Source: SIG622 sp045652245 (GTDB taxonomy: Bacteria; Bacillota; Clostridia; Oscillospirales; CAG-382). Taken from it: DNA of 64,000 bases. Below, in pieces: positions 1-7,107 of the stretch (within the stretch, counting starts at the first letter, position 1; each line of letters starts with the position of its first letter). The stretch covers positions 1 through 64,000 of the forward strand of contig JAZRTY010000006.1 in assembly GCA_045652245.1 (NCBI GenBank), in the 5' to 3' direction. The notes under the pieces were generated by a model, which was given only the letters and a program-made list of their open reading frames with translations, was not told the DNA's origin and searched no databases. The position numbers and the translations under genes are program-made.

Positions 1-99
1 TCTGCGGAATTTTCGAGTATTTTTTTCGCTTTGTTTTTCGTCTTTCGTTGTTCAATTTTCAATGTACAATTTACCACCGCTTTTTTCGGCAGCCCAATT

Positions 100-128
100 A
101 GTATATCACACTTTTTCTCTCTTGTCAA
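100..128 (-). promoter_or_regulatory. Promoter P3 (nearest the left edge)
   Basis: On the minus strand TTGACA (128-123) and TATACT (105-100) are separated by exactly 17 bases, with an A-tract just upstream of the -35 box that could act as an UP element. It is the last of three tandem promoters pointing left. Confidence 0.75.
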
Positions 129-205
129 GTACTTTTTTGAAGTTTTTTCCAAGTTTTTTTACTGTGCAATTTACTTTCAGGCTTATTCCCGAAAACGGCT
201 TCGTC

Positions 206-234
206 AGTATACCACAACTTCCGGCATTTGTCAA
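206..234 (-). promoter_or_regulatory. Promoter P2 of the tandem array
   Basis: Minus-strand TTGACA (234-229), 17-base spacer, TATACT (211-206). An A-rich block precedes the -35 box, as in the other two promoters of the array. Confidence 0.75.
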
Positions 235-297
235 GTGTTTTTTATTATTTTTTTAAATAAAATTTCTTTTCCGAATGCCGAGCTTTGATGGAATCTT

Positions 298-326
298 AGT
301 TTATCATAAATTCCGTAATTTGTCAA
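298..326 (-). promoter_or_regulatory. Promoter P1 of the tandem array
   Basis: Minus-strand TTGACA (326-321), 17-base spacer, TAAACT (303-298), again with A-tracts upstream. First of three tandem promoters reading toward the left window edge. Confidence 0.7.
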
Positions 327-413
327 TACTTTTTTTAATTTTTTATTTTATTATTTGCAGGAAATTTCATTTCATACACCTTTTATATTATTAAAGGTAA
401 TATTATTTTTTAT

Positions 414-938
414 TCAATCGAAAAAAATTCCCGTCAGTACAGCTGATACTATCACACAAAACACGAGAGTAATAATTGATGCCGGCAAGGCGTAACGGCT
501 TTTTTTCACGCCTATTGCTCCAAAGTACATTGCCAGAGTATAAAGCACAGTATCTGATGCCCCCATTATTATAGAGGCACATCTGCCTGTGAAGCTATCA
601 GGAGAATATTTTTCAAACAAATCAATTACAACAGAATTTGCTGCACTTCCCGACAACATTCTTACAATAGATAGCGGAACGATTCCACCCGGTATTCCTA
701 TTTTCTCAGAGAATGCCCCTGCAAATTTTTCAATGAGTTCTATTCCGCCGCTTGCCGAAAACATTTTAACCGATGTCAGTAATATTATCATTACAGGTAA
801 TATTTCAATACAGGTTTTACCTCCGTTTTTTGCTCCAAGCAAAAATTCGTTAAAAAGCTCGCCGTCTTTTACAAGAAGAACAACCCCAACAATTGTCAGA
901 ATAACCGGCACTGCATATACTCCAATTTTATCAATCAT
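414..938 (-). CDS. spmB: Spore maturation protein B
   Basis: Integral membrane protein of the SpmB family, which acts with SpmA in dehydration of the spore core in Bacillus. The 174-residue product has several hydrophobic segments with the conserved stretches around MIILLTSVKMFSASGG and GASDTVLYTLAMYFGAIG. I place the start at the ATG at 938, because GGAAAG lies 7 bases upstream and this gives a short 8-base overlap with spmA; the longer frame starting at 968 would overlap far more. It is translationally coupled to spmA. A nucleoside-recognition (Gate) domain protein is the broader family name. The role in sporulation is inferred from the family. Confidence 0.88.
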   Translation of the reverse strand: MIDKIGVYAVPVILTIVGVVLLVKDGELFNEFLLGAKNGGKTCIEILPVMIILLTSVKMFSASGGIELIEKFAGAFSEKIGIPGGIVPLSIVRMLSGSAANSVVIDLFEKYSPDSFTGRCASIIMGASDTVLYTLAMYFGAIGVKKSRYALPASIITLVFCVIVSAVLTGIFFD

Positions 939-1530
939 AGCTTTCTTTCCGTTTCCATACCTTTGCAAAGATTCTGCATATGACTATTGCAAAAACCGTA
1001 GTCATTATTTCACACATCCAAACAGGTAAAAGCACATCATACGGTGACACACTCCCACAAGCCTTTCGCATTGTGGCAAGTGTTGTTGGCAGAAGCTGAA
1101 AGGGTGTAGTTGCAAGAACAGCAAAAAGTATTACTTCATCACTTGCACTGTCACTTTTTATATCATCATTTTCTTTCAATTTTTTTATAGCCTCAATACC
1201 GAGAGGAAGCGCTGCGTTGCTCAGACCGAAAAAATTTGCACAAAAATTCTGTGTACATTCGCTTATCCCGTTTTTCTTTTTCCAGCTTTCGGGATATATA
1301 ATTTTAAAAATCGGCGAAACGAGTTTTTCAAGCGCCTTACCCATTCCGCTTTTTTCAATAACCCTGACACAGCCCGACCACAAGCACATATTCCCGAGCA
1401 TATTTATTGAAAGCTCAACTGCTGATATTGATGCGTCGACTGCGGCGTCGGATACATCTTGCATTTTTCCGAGCATTGTACCGAAAACAAGCGACAGAGC
1501 TACAAGGACTCCGAAAATTTTACCGAGCAT
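931..1530 (-). CDS. spmA: Spore maturation protein A
   Basis: First gene of the spmAB pair, 199 residues with hydrophobic segments at the N-terminus, centre and C-terminus. Conserved SpmA features are visible, including NFFGLSNAALPLGIEA and LATTPFQLLPTTLATMR. ATG start preceded by GGGGG 7 bases upstream. In Bacillus the pair affects spore core dehydration; the family is a Gate-domain membrane protein whose transported substrate is unknown. Its presence supports an endospore-forming lineage, though spmAB can persist in genomes that no longer sporulate. Divergent from the AbrB-like gene at 1644. Confidence 0.88.
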   Translation of the reverse strand: MLGKIFGVLVALSLVFGTMLGKMQDVSDAAVDASISAVELSINMLGNMCLWSGCVRVIEKSGMGKALEKLVSPIFKIIYPESWKKKNGISECTQNFCANFFGLSNAALPLGIEAIKKLKENDDIKSDSASDEVILFAVLATTPFQLLPTTLATMRKACGSVSPYDVLLPVWMCEIMTTVFAIVICRIFAKVWKRKESYD

Positions 1531-1564
1531 AATTTTCCCCCTGAATAAATTAAAATAAAATAGG

Positions 1565-1593
1565 TTGATTTTTTGTTTAATTAATGATATAAT
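1565..1593 (+). promoter_or_regulatory. Promoter of the AbrB-like regulator
   Basis: TTGATT (1565-1570), 17-base spacer, TATAAT (1588-1593), 50 bases before the ATG at 1644. A second TATAAT at 1606-1611 has no good -35 partner. Confidence 0.55.
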
Positions 1594-1643
1594 TAATTTT
1601 AGTAATATAATGATTTGCTAAATACACATAAGGGAGATATAAT

Positions 1644-1895
1644 ATGCAACACGATAAAATTCTTCGACAGATTGACGAGCTCGGCAGGGTATGTATTCCA
1701 AAGGATGTACGGCTTGAACTTGGAATTGAATGCGGCGATAAAATCGCCATTTCCACCGAAGGAAACAAAATTATACTCACTTCACCAATGAAGCGTTGTA
1801 TTTTCTGCGGTTCAAAATATGAGCTTGTTGATTATAATGACAAGCTGGTTTGTAGTGAATGCATAAGATTTCTGCGTACCGTCAAGGATATCTGA
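1644..1895 (+). CDS. AbrB/SpoVT-type regulator with C-terminal zinc ribbon
   Basis: An 83-residue protein. Residues 5-45 form a swapped-hairpin AbrB/MazE-type DNA-binding domain (RQIDELGRVCIPKDVRLELG, then GDKIAISTEGNKIIL). Residues 52-77 carry two CxxC pairs (CIFC and CSEC) that look like a small zinc ribbon. ATG start with GGGAG 8 bases upstream. AbrB-family proteins are transition-state regulators and SpoVT a spore-coat-stage regulator; the position divergent from spmAB would suit a sporulation or stationary-phase role, but the target is unknown. Confidence 0.85.
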   Translation: MQHDKILRQIDELGRVCIPKDVRLELGIECGDKIAISTEGNKIILTSPMKRCIFCGSKYELVDYNDKLVCSECIRFLRTVKDI

Positions 1896-2765
1896 TTATT
1901 CCTTTATTCTTGCGAAGCAGATTACATCTTTCTCAGTTAAATAATCGGAACGGAATTTATCACACGTAACATATCCGTATCTGCCTGATGCGTGAATGAA
2001 GTTTTCACCGTCAAGCATAATTACAACGTGACCTTTAAAATAAGCAAGGTCGCCACAGCGTACCGAGGTTTCCGGAATTACATCGACATATCTTTCATCG
2101 GGGACAGCATCGCGGTATATCTTTTTATTGCAAAGCAGGCAGCTCATAAAGACAAGCCCCGAGCAGTCAATACCGTTTTCACTCTTTCCACCCCATCGGT
2201 ATGGTGTTCCAAGGTACTTTTTTGCAACCGCAGAAATATCCTCTGTGGTTGCTTTCTTATTTTGCAAATCATTTGTCAGTGCATATTTAGGTATATACAG
2301 CTTTTTGCCATTGATAATACACTCTGCAAAACCAGAATCCTGCGTCTTTGGGAGTGGACTTACAAGCTCTACCTTTGAACCTGCGGAAAGACTCATATAT
2401 GGGGCCAGTCTGTACCTCTCTTCACAAAGGACATCGCATTTTGAGTACAGCATATAAGTATTACATTCATTCCGATTTATCACTTCAACATCCCACTTAT
2501 TTATGTAACCATAATAATCATACTCTGTTTTACAATACACAACAATTCCGTTTTCTGATATTATATCTATCCTTGTGCCATATAAAAGCTCGTCGCTGAC
2601 CTCACCGCACAAATCCTCGCTTTTATAAAGCCATGCCGAGCTTTTATTTACTCTGTACAAACAATCATCTCCGGGTATAGACTTTATAAAATCTATGCAG
2701 ATAAACTGAAAATAATTACTTGCCACTCGCAAGATTTGCGAGCTGTGCCTTTTATATCCCCGCAC
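1896..2765 (-). CDS. NlpC/P60 family cell-wall hydrolase with SH3-like N-terminus
   Basis: About 289 residues. The C-terminal ~120 residues are an NlpC/P60 cysteine peptidase domain: YLGTPYRWGG then IDCSGLV with the catalytic Cys, and GHVVIMLDGENFIHASG with the catalytic His. The N-terminal part contains two SH3b-like segments. These enzymes usually cut the gamma-D-Glu-DAP bond of peptidoglycan peptides. I see no signal peptide. The start is uncertain: the GTG at 2765 has no good ribosome site and the first 30 residues look unlike the domain, so translation may begin further in. The family resembles YkfC-type endopeptidases that recycle muropeptides. Confidence 0.8.
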   Translation of the reverse strand: MRGYKRHSSQILRVASNYFQFICIDFIKSIPGDDCLYRVNKSSAWLYKSEDLCGEVSDELLYGTRIDIISENGIVVYCKTEYDYYGYINKWDVEVINRNECNTYMLYSKCDVLCEERYRLAPYMSLSAGSKVELVSPLPKTQDSGFAECIINGKKLYIPKYALTNDLQNKKATTEDISAVAKKYLGTPYRWGGKSENGIDCSGLVFMSCLLCNKKIYRDAVPDERYVDVIPETSVRCGDLAYFKGHVVIMLDGENFIHASGRYGYVTCDKFRSDYLTEKDVICFARIKE

Positions 2766-2782
2766 AAAGGGAATTTTTTGTA

Positions 2783-2822
2783 TAAAAAAAGCCCAACCAC
2801 GCCGAAACGTGGTCGAGCCTTA
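2783..2822 (-). terminator. Rho-independent terminator after the toxin/immunity relic
   Basis: On the minus strand an imperfect 11-bp stem (GCTCGACCACG with GT pairs) with loop TTTCGG is followed by a run of seven T. It lies just after the stop of the gene at 2844. Confidence 0.75.
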
Positions 2823-2843
2823 ATTATTGAATTAGTGATATCT

Positions 2844-3089
2844 TTAAAACGCAGTCACTTCAATTTCATTGGCAACTTCATTCAAAGTTTTACCATCAAT
2901 AAATGGTGTGTTCATAACATCGTCAATGTGATATACAGTTTGTTCGTCGCCGTCAAAATATAATAAATACTCGTATGAATCTGTTTCCTGTATATAGTAA
3001 GGGTCTATATTCCCATCCTTTTTGTTATATTCAAACTCGAATAGTGTTGCACATTCTTTTATTCTACTCTTTATATCAATAGCTTTCAT
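2844..3089 (-). CDS. Small acidic protein, probable immunity partner of the toxin tail
   Basis: An 81-residue acidic protein that I do not recognise by family. It overlaps the preceding gene by 4 bases (ATGA), so the two are translationally coupled, and it is followed by a terminator. A small acidic protein directly after a polymorphic-toxin-like C-terminus is the usual arrangement of an immunity gene, so I infer that role. The sequence has alternating charged and aromatic positions (SYEYLLYFDGDEQTVYHIDD) and no membrane segment. Confidence 0.5.
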   Translation of the reverse strand: MKAIDIKSRIKECATLFEFEYNKKDGNIDPYYIQETDSYEYLLYFDGDEQTVYHIDDVMNTPFIDGKTLNEVANEIEVTAF

Positions 3090-3556
3090 AAAATATCCGC
3101 ATTTTCAATCCTTTCTTGTGATGTAAGTTCTCTTGCAGGCTGATGCACTGGGATTCCTTGCTTATTTATAACATAATCGTGACCGTGTTCGCCGTGTTTG
3201 CCAAATGTACTTTCTTTTTTATGACCGTGATCATTGTTTGAAATTTGTTTAAATTGTTGACCAGTTTCATCATAGTAATTTCGGTCAATACCGCCTTTTT
3301 TATTAACAAATTGAGTTATACTGTTAGGCTCAGCACGCAAAGTTGTTTTACCTACGACTTTAATAATTTGCCCATTAGCATTACGCACGAGCTTACCACT
3401 GCTAAAGCCTTTATATAGCTCTTTCAGTTTATTAAACTCCTCAGGATTATTATACTTCAAATCATAGTATTTGTCAAGAGTTGAGGGGGCATTTTCTTTG
3501 CCAACAACAGCTACAAAATCAGAATAATGTTTCTTTGCCGAGTGTACAGCCTTCAT
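3086..3556 (-). pseudogene. Truncated phage-head/polymorphic toxin C-terminal fragment
   Basis: A 156-residue frame whose C-terminal half carries a His-rich motif (HGHKKES, FGKHGEHGHDYV) followed by PARELTSQERIENADIL, typical of toxin tips in polymorphic or phage-minor-head-linked toxins. The same frame stays open upstream of the ATG (about 3617-3557, reading KTERGIRNFGKSTS) with no start codon or ribosome site, and is cut off exactly at the terminator of the next gene at 3622-3655. I infer a 3' relic of a larger gene left behind after an insertion or deletion. It might still be expressed by read-through. Family assignment is from memory of similar tails. Confidence 0.55.
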
Positions 3557-3621
3557 ACTCGTACTCTTGCCAAAGTTGCGAATGCCTCTTTCGGTCTTTG
3601 CCGCAAATACCTGTTCACAAA

Positions 3622-3655
3622 AAACACGTCTGCAATTATTATTACAGACGTGTTT
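3622..3655. terminator. Terminator after the YerC-like gene
   Basis: Perfect 11-bp inverted repeat AAACACGTCTG / CAGACGTGTTT with a 12-base loop, flanked by A and T runs so it can work in both directions. It serves the minus-strand YerC-like gene and marks the breakpoint of the toxin relic. Confidence 0.85.
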
Positions 3656-3669
3656 TTTTATTTATTTTA

Positions 3670-3957
3670 TTATTTTTCTTCCTTTAATCTCTCTATTGCC
3701 TTTTTATATCCACCCGAGCCGTACATAAGGCATCGGTTTACCCTGCTTATTGTCGCAGAGCTTGCTCCAGTTTCATCGGCAATTTCCCGGAACACCTGCT
3801 TGTCATAGAGTCTACCTGCCACCTCAAACCTCTGTGCCATATCCTGGAGCTCCTTTATTGTACATATATCCTCAAAAAAGGCATAGAACTCGTCCATATC
3901 CTTTAATGTCATTATTGCTTTAAACAGATTATCTATATATTCCGAATTTACTGTCAT
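3670..3957 (-). CDS. yerC: YerC/YecD-family TrpR-like regulator
   Basis: A 95-residue TrpR-like helix-turn-helix protein. The family signature is clear: DLCTIKELQDMAQR-type segment (here DICTIKELQDMAQRFEVAGRL), then the HTH region TGASSATISRVNRCLMYGSGGY. I start at the ATG at 3957, since GGAGGG lies 6-7 bases upstream; the frame's GTG at 3972 would place the ribosome site inside the coding sequence. B. subtilis YerC is a small DNA-binding protein of poorly defined role. It is divergent from the YitT gene. Confidence 0.88.
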   Translation of the reverse strand: MTVNSEYIDNLFKAIMTLKDMDEFYAFFEDICTIKELQDMAQRFEVAGRLYDKQVFREIADETGASSATISRVNRCLMYGSGGYKKAIERLKEEK

Positions 3958-4138
3958 TTCTATGCCCTCCACTTTCGCTTTTTAACATTTTATCACTTTA
4001 ATTCGCTAAAGTCAAGAGGTATTCTTAAAATTTTTGAATTTTTACAAATAAAACTGTTCTCGATTTTACCCTTTCTGAATTTTTATCTGTAAAAACAGGC
4101 ATTATAAAAATAATATTGTAAAACAAGACGGTGTAAAT

Positions 4139-4975
4139 ATGAAAAATTTTAAAAGACCTATTTCTATTATTATCGGTACCTTTATTTTATCTGTAGGAAT
4201 AAACATTTTTCTTGTTCCATCGAAAATTTCAACCGGCGGGGTAAGTTCAATCGGAACTGTACTTTTTTACTTCTTCGAAATTCCCCTTTCCTTTACGAAT
4301 ATCAGTGTAAATGCTCTGCTGTTTATTACAGGATATTTTGTATCAGGTTTCCGGCTTTTAAAAAACAGTATTCTCGGAATTATTCTCCTGTCGTTATTTC
4401 TTGAAATCACATCATACTTTCCGACCTACTCGGAAAACACCCTGCTTTGCTCGGTATTTGGAGGTGCACTTGCAGGTTTAGGTCTGGGATTTATAATACG
4501 CGAGAGCGCTTCAACAGGCGGAAGTGATTTTGTGGCAATTATTCTTACAAAATATTTTCCACACATTTCTGCCGCAACAATTCTTTTAGTTATTGATACA
4601 ATTATCGTTATCATCTGTGGATTTGTTTTCAAGAGTATAACGGTAACTCTCTACAGCATAATTTCTCTGTATGTTGCCTCTTGTGTTGCCGATAAAATAT
4701 TGACTATCGGAAGTGTTGCAAAACAAATAAAAATCATAACCTCAAATCCACGTGAAATTTCAGACCTTATATTGAATAAATTTCACAGAGGAGTTACCTC
4801 TGTTGACAGCCTCGGTATGTATTCGGGAGAAAAACGGACCATTTTGCTATGTGTTGTTTTTCCAAAGGAGCTGCCAAATATTATTCGTGAGGTAAAACAA
4901 GTCGACGAGCAAGCTTTTACCATTATCTCTGATGTGCGTGAAGTATTCGGATTGGGCTTTAAAACCAATATGTAA
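4139..4975 (+). CDS. YitT family membrane protein (DUF161/DUF2179)
   Basis: A 278-residue protein. Residues 1-195 hold about five hydrophobic segments of the YitT/DUF161 type with GGVSSIGTV and ESASTGGSDFVAIIL, and residues 200-278 are the soluble DUF2179 domain (RGVTSVDSLGMYSGEKRTIL, then ISDVREVFGLGF). The transported substrate is not established for the family. The ribosome site is weak (only GGTG near the ATG). It lies 78 bases before the trans-sulfuration gene and could be co-transcribed with it. Confidence 0.85.
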   Translation: MKNFKRPISIIIGTFILSVGINIFLVPSKISTGGVSSIGTVLFYFFEIPLSFTNISVNALLFITGYFVSGFRLLKNSILGIILLSLFLEITSYFPTYSENTLLCSVFGGALAGLGLGFIIRESASTGGSDFVAIILTKYFPHISAATILLVIDTIIVIICGFVFKSITVTLYSIISLYVASCVADKILTIGSVAKQIKIITSNPREISDLILNKFHRGVTSVDSLGMYSGEKRTILLCVVFPKELPNIIREVKQVDEQAFTIISDVREVFGLGFKTNM

Positions 4976-5053
4976 GTGTTTTTTCTCAAAGTTTTTAACT
5001 AGTCCTCTGTTTTTGCATATAATATAGCATAATTCTAAATTTTGGAGGATAAT

Positions 5054-6217
5054 ATGCAAAATAATTATAATGCCTTTTCCGAAGAATCGCTATACATTCA
5101 CGGAGCTGTCCCACATGAAAAGCCATACCGTCCTATAAGTTATCCGATATACCAGACATCAACCTTTGAAAACCCGGGGCTTTCAAAGGGGTGTGATTTT
5201 TCCTATACAAGGTGTGAAAATCCTACAAGGAATTCCCTGGAAAGAACTCTTGCACAAGCTGAATGCGGCAAGCTTTGCTTTGCATTTTCCTCGGGACTTT
5301 CAGCTATTCTTTCGGTTTTTTCAACACTTGAATATGGCAGTCACGTTATACTTTCAGAGGATATTTACGGTGGTACATACAGACTGTTAAACGTAATATT
5401 CAAAAAATTCGGTGTTGAAGCTACGCTTGTTGATTTCAGGGATATTTGCTCTCTTGAAAATGCAATATGCAAGAACACAAAACTATTATTTGCCGAAACA
5501 CCGTCAAATCCTATGTGTCGGGTTACCGATATCGAAAAATGTGCAAAAATTGCACATGAGCATAATGCACTTCTGTGTATTGACAACACCTTTATGACGC
5601 CGTATTTTCAAAAACCACTTTTACTTGGTGCTGACATTGTAGTTCACAGCGGGACTAAATATTTAAGTGGTCACAATGACACAAGTGCAGGCTTTGTAAT
5701 TGTAAATGATAAGACAATTGCAGAGAAAATAGACTATATTCTGAAAACCGAGGGTACAGGACTTTCCCCGTTTGACAGCTGGCTTGTAATGAGAGGACTT
5801 AAAACACTTGAGCTTCGGATGAAAAGGCACGATGAAAACGGAAAGCGAATTTTTGAGTGGCTCAGATGTAACAGAAATGTGGAAAGGGTTTATTATGCAG
5901 GGAACCCTGACTTTGATGACTATGAAGTTTCTAAAAAACAAGCAAATGGTTTTGGTGGGATGTTATCTATAAGGCTTAAATACATATCACTTGTTGATAA
6001 GATACTCACAGGTGGTACTACCATCATTTTTGCTGAAAGCCTCGGTGGCGTTGAAAGTCTTATTACCTACCCTATTACACAAACACACGCAACAACGCCA
6101 AAGGAGCTTCGCAGCCGTCTTGGAATCGACGAAAAGCTGGTACGGCTTTCCTGTGGAATTGAGCCATATTCCGATATAATTTGTGACCTTGAAAAGGTGT
6201 TGGGGTGCAACCTATGA
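5054..6217 (+). CDS. PLP-dependent trans-sulfuration enzyme (Cys/Met metabolism family)
   Basis: A 387-residue enzyme of the cystathionine gamma-synthase/beta-lyase family. The PLP lysine lies in HSGTKYLSGHND, the cofactor Asp in CIDNTFMTPYFQKPL, and the family segments YTRCENPTRNSLE and AESLGGVESLITYP are present. Length and architecture are normal. I start at the ATG at 5054, 5 bases after GGAGG at 5044-5048. Exact activity (cystathionine beta-lyase, gamma-synthase, methionine gamma-lyase) cannot be decided by eye. Its stop overlaps the dapF start by 4 bases, so it is coupled to a DAP-pathway gene, which is an unusual partner for this family. Confidence 0.88.
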   Translation: MQNNYNAFSEESLYIHGAVPHEKPYRPISYPIYQTSTFENPGLSKGCDFSYTRCENPTRNSLERTLAQAECGKLCFAFSSGLSAILSVFSTLEYGSHVILSEDIYGGTYRLLNVIFKKFGVEATLVDFRDICSLENAICKNTKLLFAETPSNPMCRVTDIEKCAKIAHEHNALLCIDNTFMTPYFQKPLLLGADIVVHSGTKYLSGHNDTSAGFVIVNDKTIAEKIDYILKTEGTGLSPFDSWLVMRGLKTLELRMKRHDENGKRIFEWLRCNRNVERVYYAGNPDFDDYEVSKKQANGFGGMLSIRLKYISLVDKILTGGTTIIFAESLGGVESLITYPITQTHATTPKELRSRLGIDEKLVRLSCGIEPYSDIICDLEKVLGCNL

Positions 6218-7080
6218 GCAAACTTCTTGATTTTACAAAAATGTCGGCATTCGGAAATGATTACATATATGTAATTGACCTTGAAAAGCAACTTATTCAT
6301 CGTGACGAGGTGTCAAGAATTTTGTCCGAACGAAATTTCAGCATAGGCTCCGACGGGCTTATTGTAATTGAGCGTAGTTCTGTGGCAGACTTTTTTATGC
6401 GAGTATATAATCCTGACGGAACACAGGCACAAATGTGCGGAAACGGACTTCGTAGTGTCGGAAAGCTCGTTTATGAAAAAGGGCTTTCCGATAAAACAGA
6501 GTTTACTGTTGAAACTCTGGGAGGTATTAAGGAGATAAAACTGTTTTTAGATGAAAACGGTAATGTGGAAAATATCCGTGCAGATATAGGCGTTCCGAGT
6601 TTTGAAAAAACAAAGATTCCTGCAATATACGAAAAGGACAGAATAATCGGCGAGGAATTAACTGTTCTTGACAGAAGCTTCATGGCTACTGCCCTTTCAC
6701 TCGGAAACCCTCATCTTGCACTCTACTGTGAAGATTTAAGCAGACTTGATATAGAAAAATACGGACGGTATGCCGAAAATCTTGCCATCTTCCCTGAAAG
6801 AACAAATGTTGAATTTTTCAATGTCACCTCAAGGAACGAAATAAACATTCGCACCTGGGAAAGGGGTACAGGTGAAACTCTTGCGTGTGCCACAGGTTGC
6901 TGTGCCTGTCTTTGTGCCTGTGTTTTAGCTGATATGTGTGAAAGAAATGCGAGTGTTACACAAAGAGGTGGTAAAACACTTGTCCGGTGGGATGATTTCG
7001 GACATCTTATAATGACAGCGCCCTCGCAGATTATTTTTGAAGGAAAGGTGATGCTTGACGACAAATATTTCGTTTCTTGA
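6214..7080 (+). CDS. dapF: Diaminopimelate epimerase
   Basis: 288 residues. Interconverts LL- and meso-diaminopimelate, the last step before lysine and the peptidoglycan cross-link amino acid. Both catalytic cysteines are present: Cys75 in NPDGTQAQMCGNGLR and a second in GTGETLACATGC near residue 225. The N-terminal FTKMSAFGNDYI motif is typical. Start taken at ATG 6214, giving an ATGA overlap with the previous gene; GTG at 6205 is less likely. The next gene, a MurE-type ligase, would use the product. Confidence 0.93.
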   Translation: MSKLLDFTKMSAFGNDYIYVIDLEKQLIHRDEVSRILSERNFSIGSDGLIVIERSSVADFFMRVYNPDGTQAQMCGNGLRSVGKLVYEKGLSDKTEFTVETLGGIKEIKLFLDENGNVENIRADIGVPSFEKTKIPAIYEKDRIIGEELTVLDRSFMATALSLGNPHLALYCEDLSRLDIEKYGRYAENLAIFPERTNVEFFNVTSRNEINIRTWERGTGETLACATGCCACLCACVLADMCERNASVTQRGGKTLVRWDDFGHLIMTAPSQIIFEGKVMLDDKYFVS

Positions 7081-7107
7081 ACGACTATTCTGATTCTGGA
7101 GTTTTAT

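Larger units (their letters stand above)
1..413. other. Gene-free leader region with three leftward promoters
   Basis: I see no credible gene here. The apparent plus-strand reading frames are T-rich, lack ribosome sites and overlap promoter elements. Read on the minus strand, three sigma-A promoters are stacked about 100 bases apart, and the sequence left of them (about 20-70) contains TTGAAAATTGAACAACG, which resembles the leader upstream of 16S rRNA in Clostridia. I infer that an rRNA operon, or another very strongly expressed RNA, starts just left of the window. Confidence 0.6.

Noticed and set aside
31..288. Plus-strand reading frame of 85 codons at the left end
   Set aside because: Phe-rich, no ribosome site, and it overlaps two of the minus-strand promoters.
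372..400. Hairpin downstream of spmB as a terminator
   Set aside because: Only a 6-bp AT-rich stem and no T run on the minus strand.
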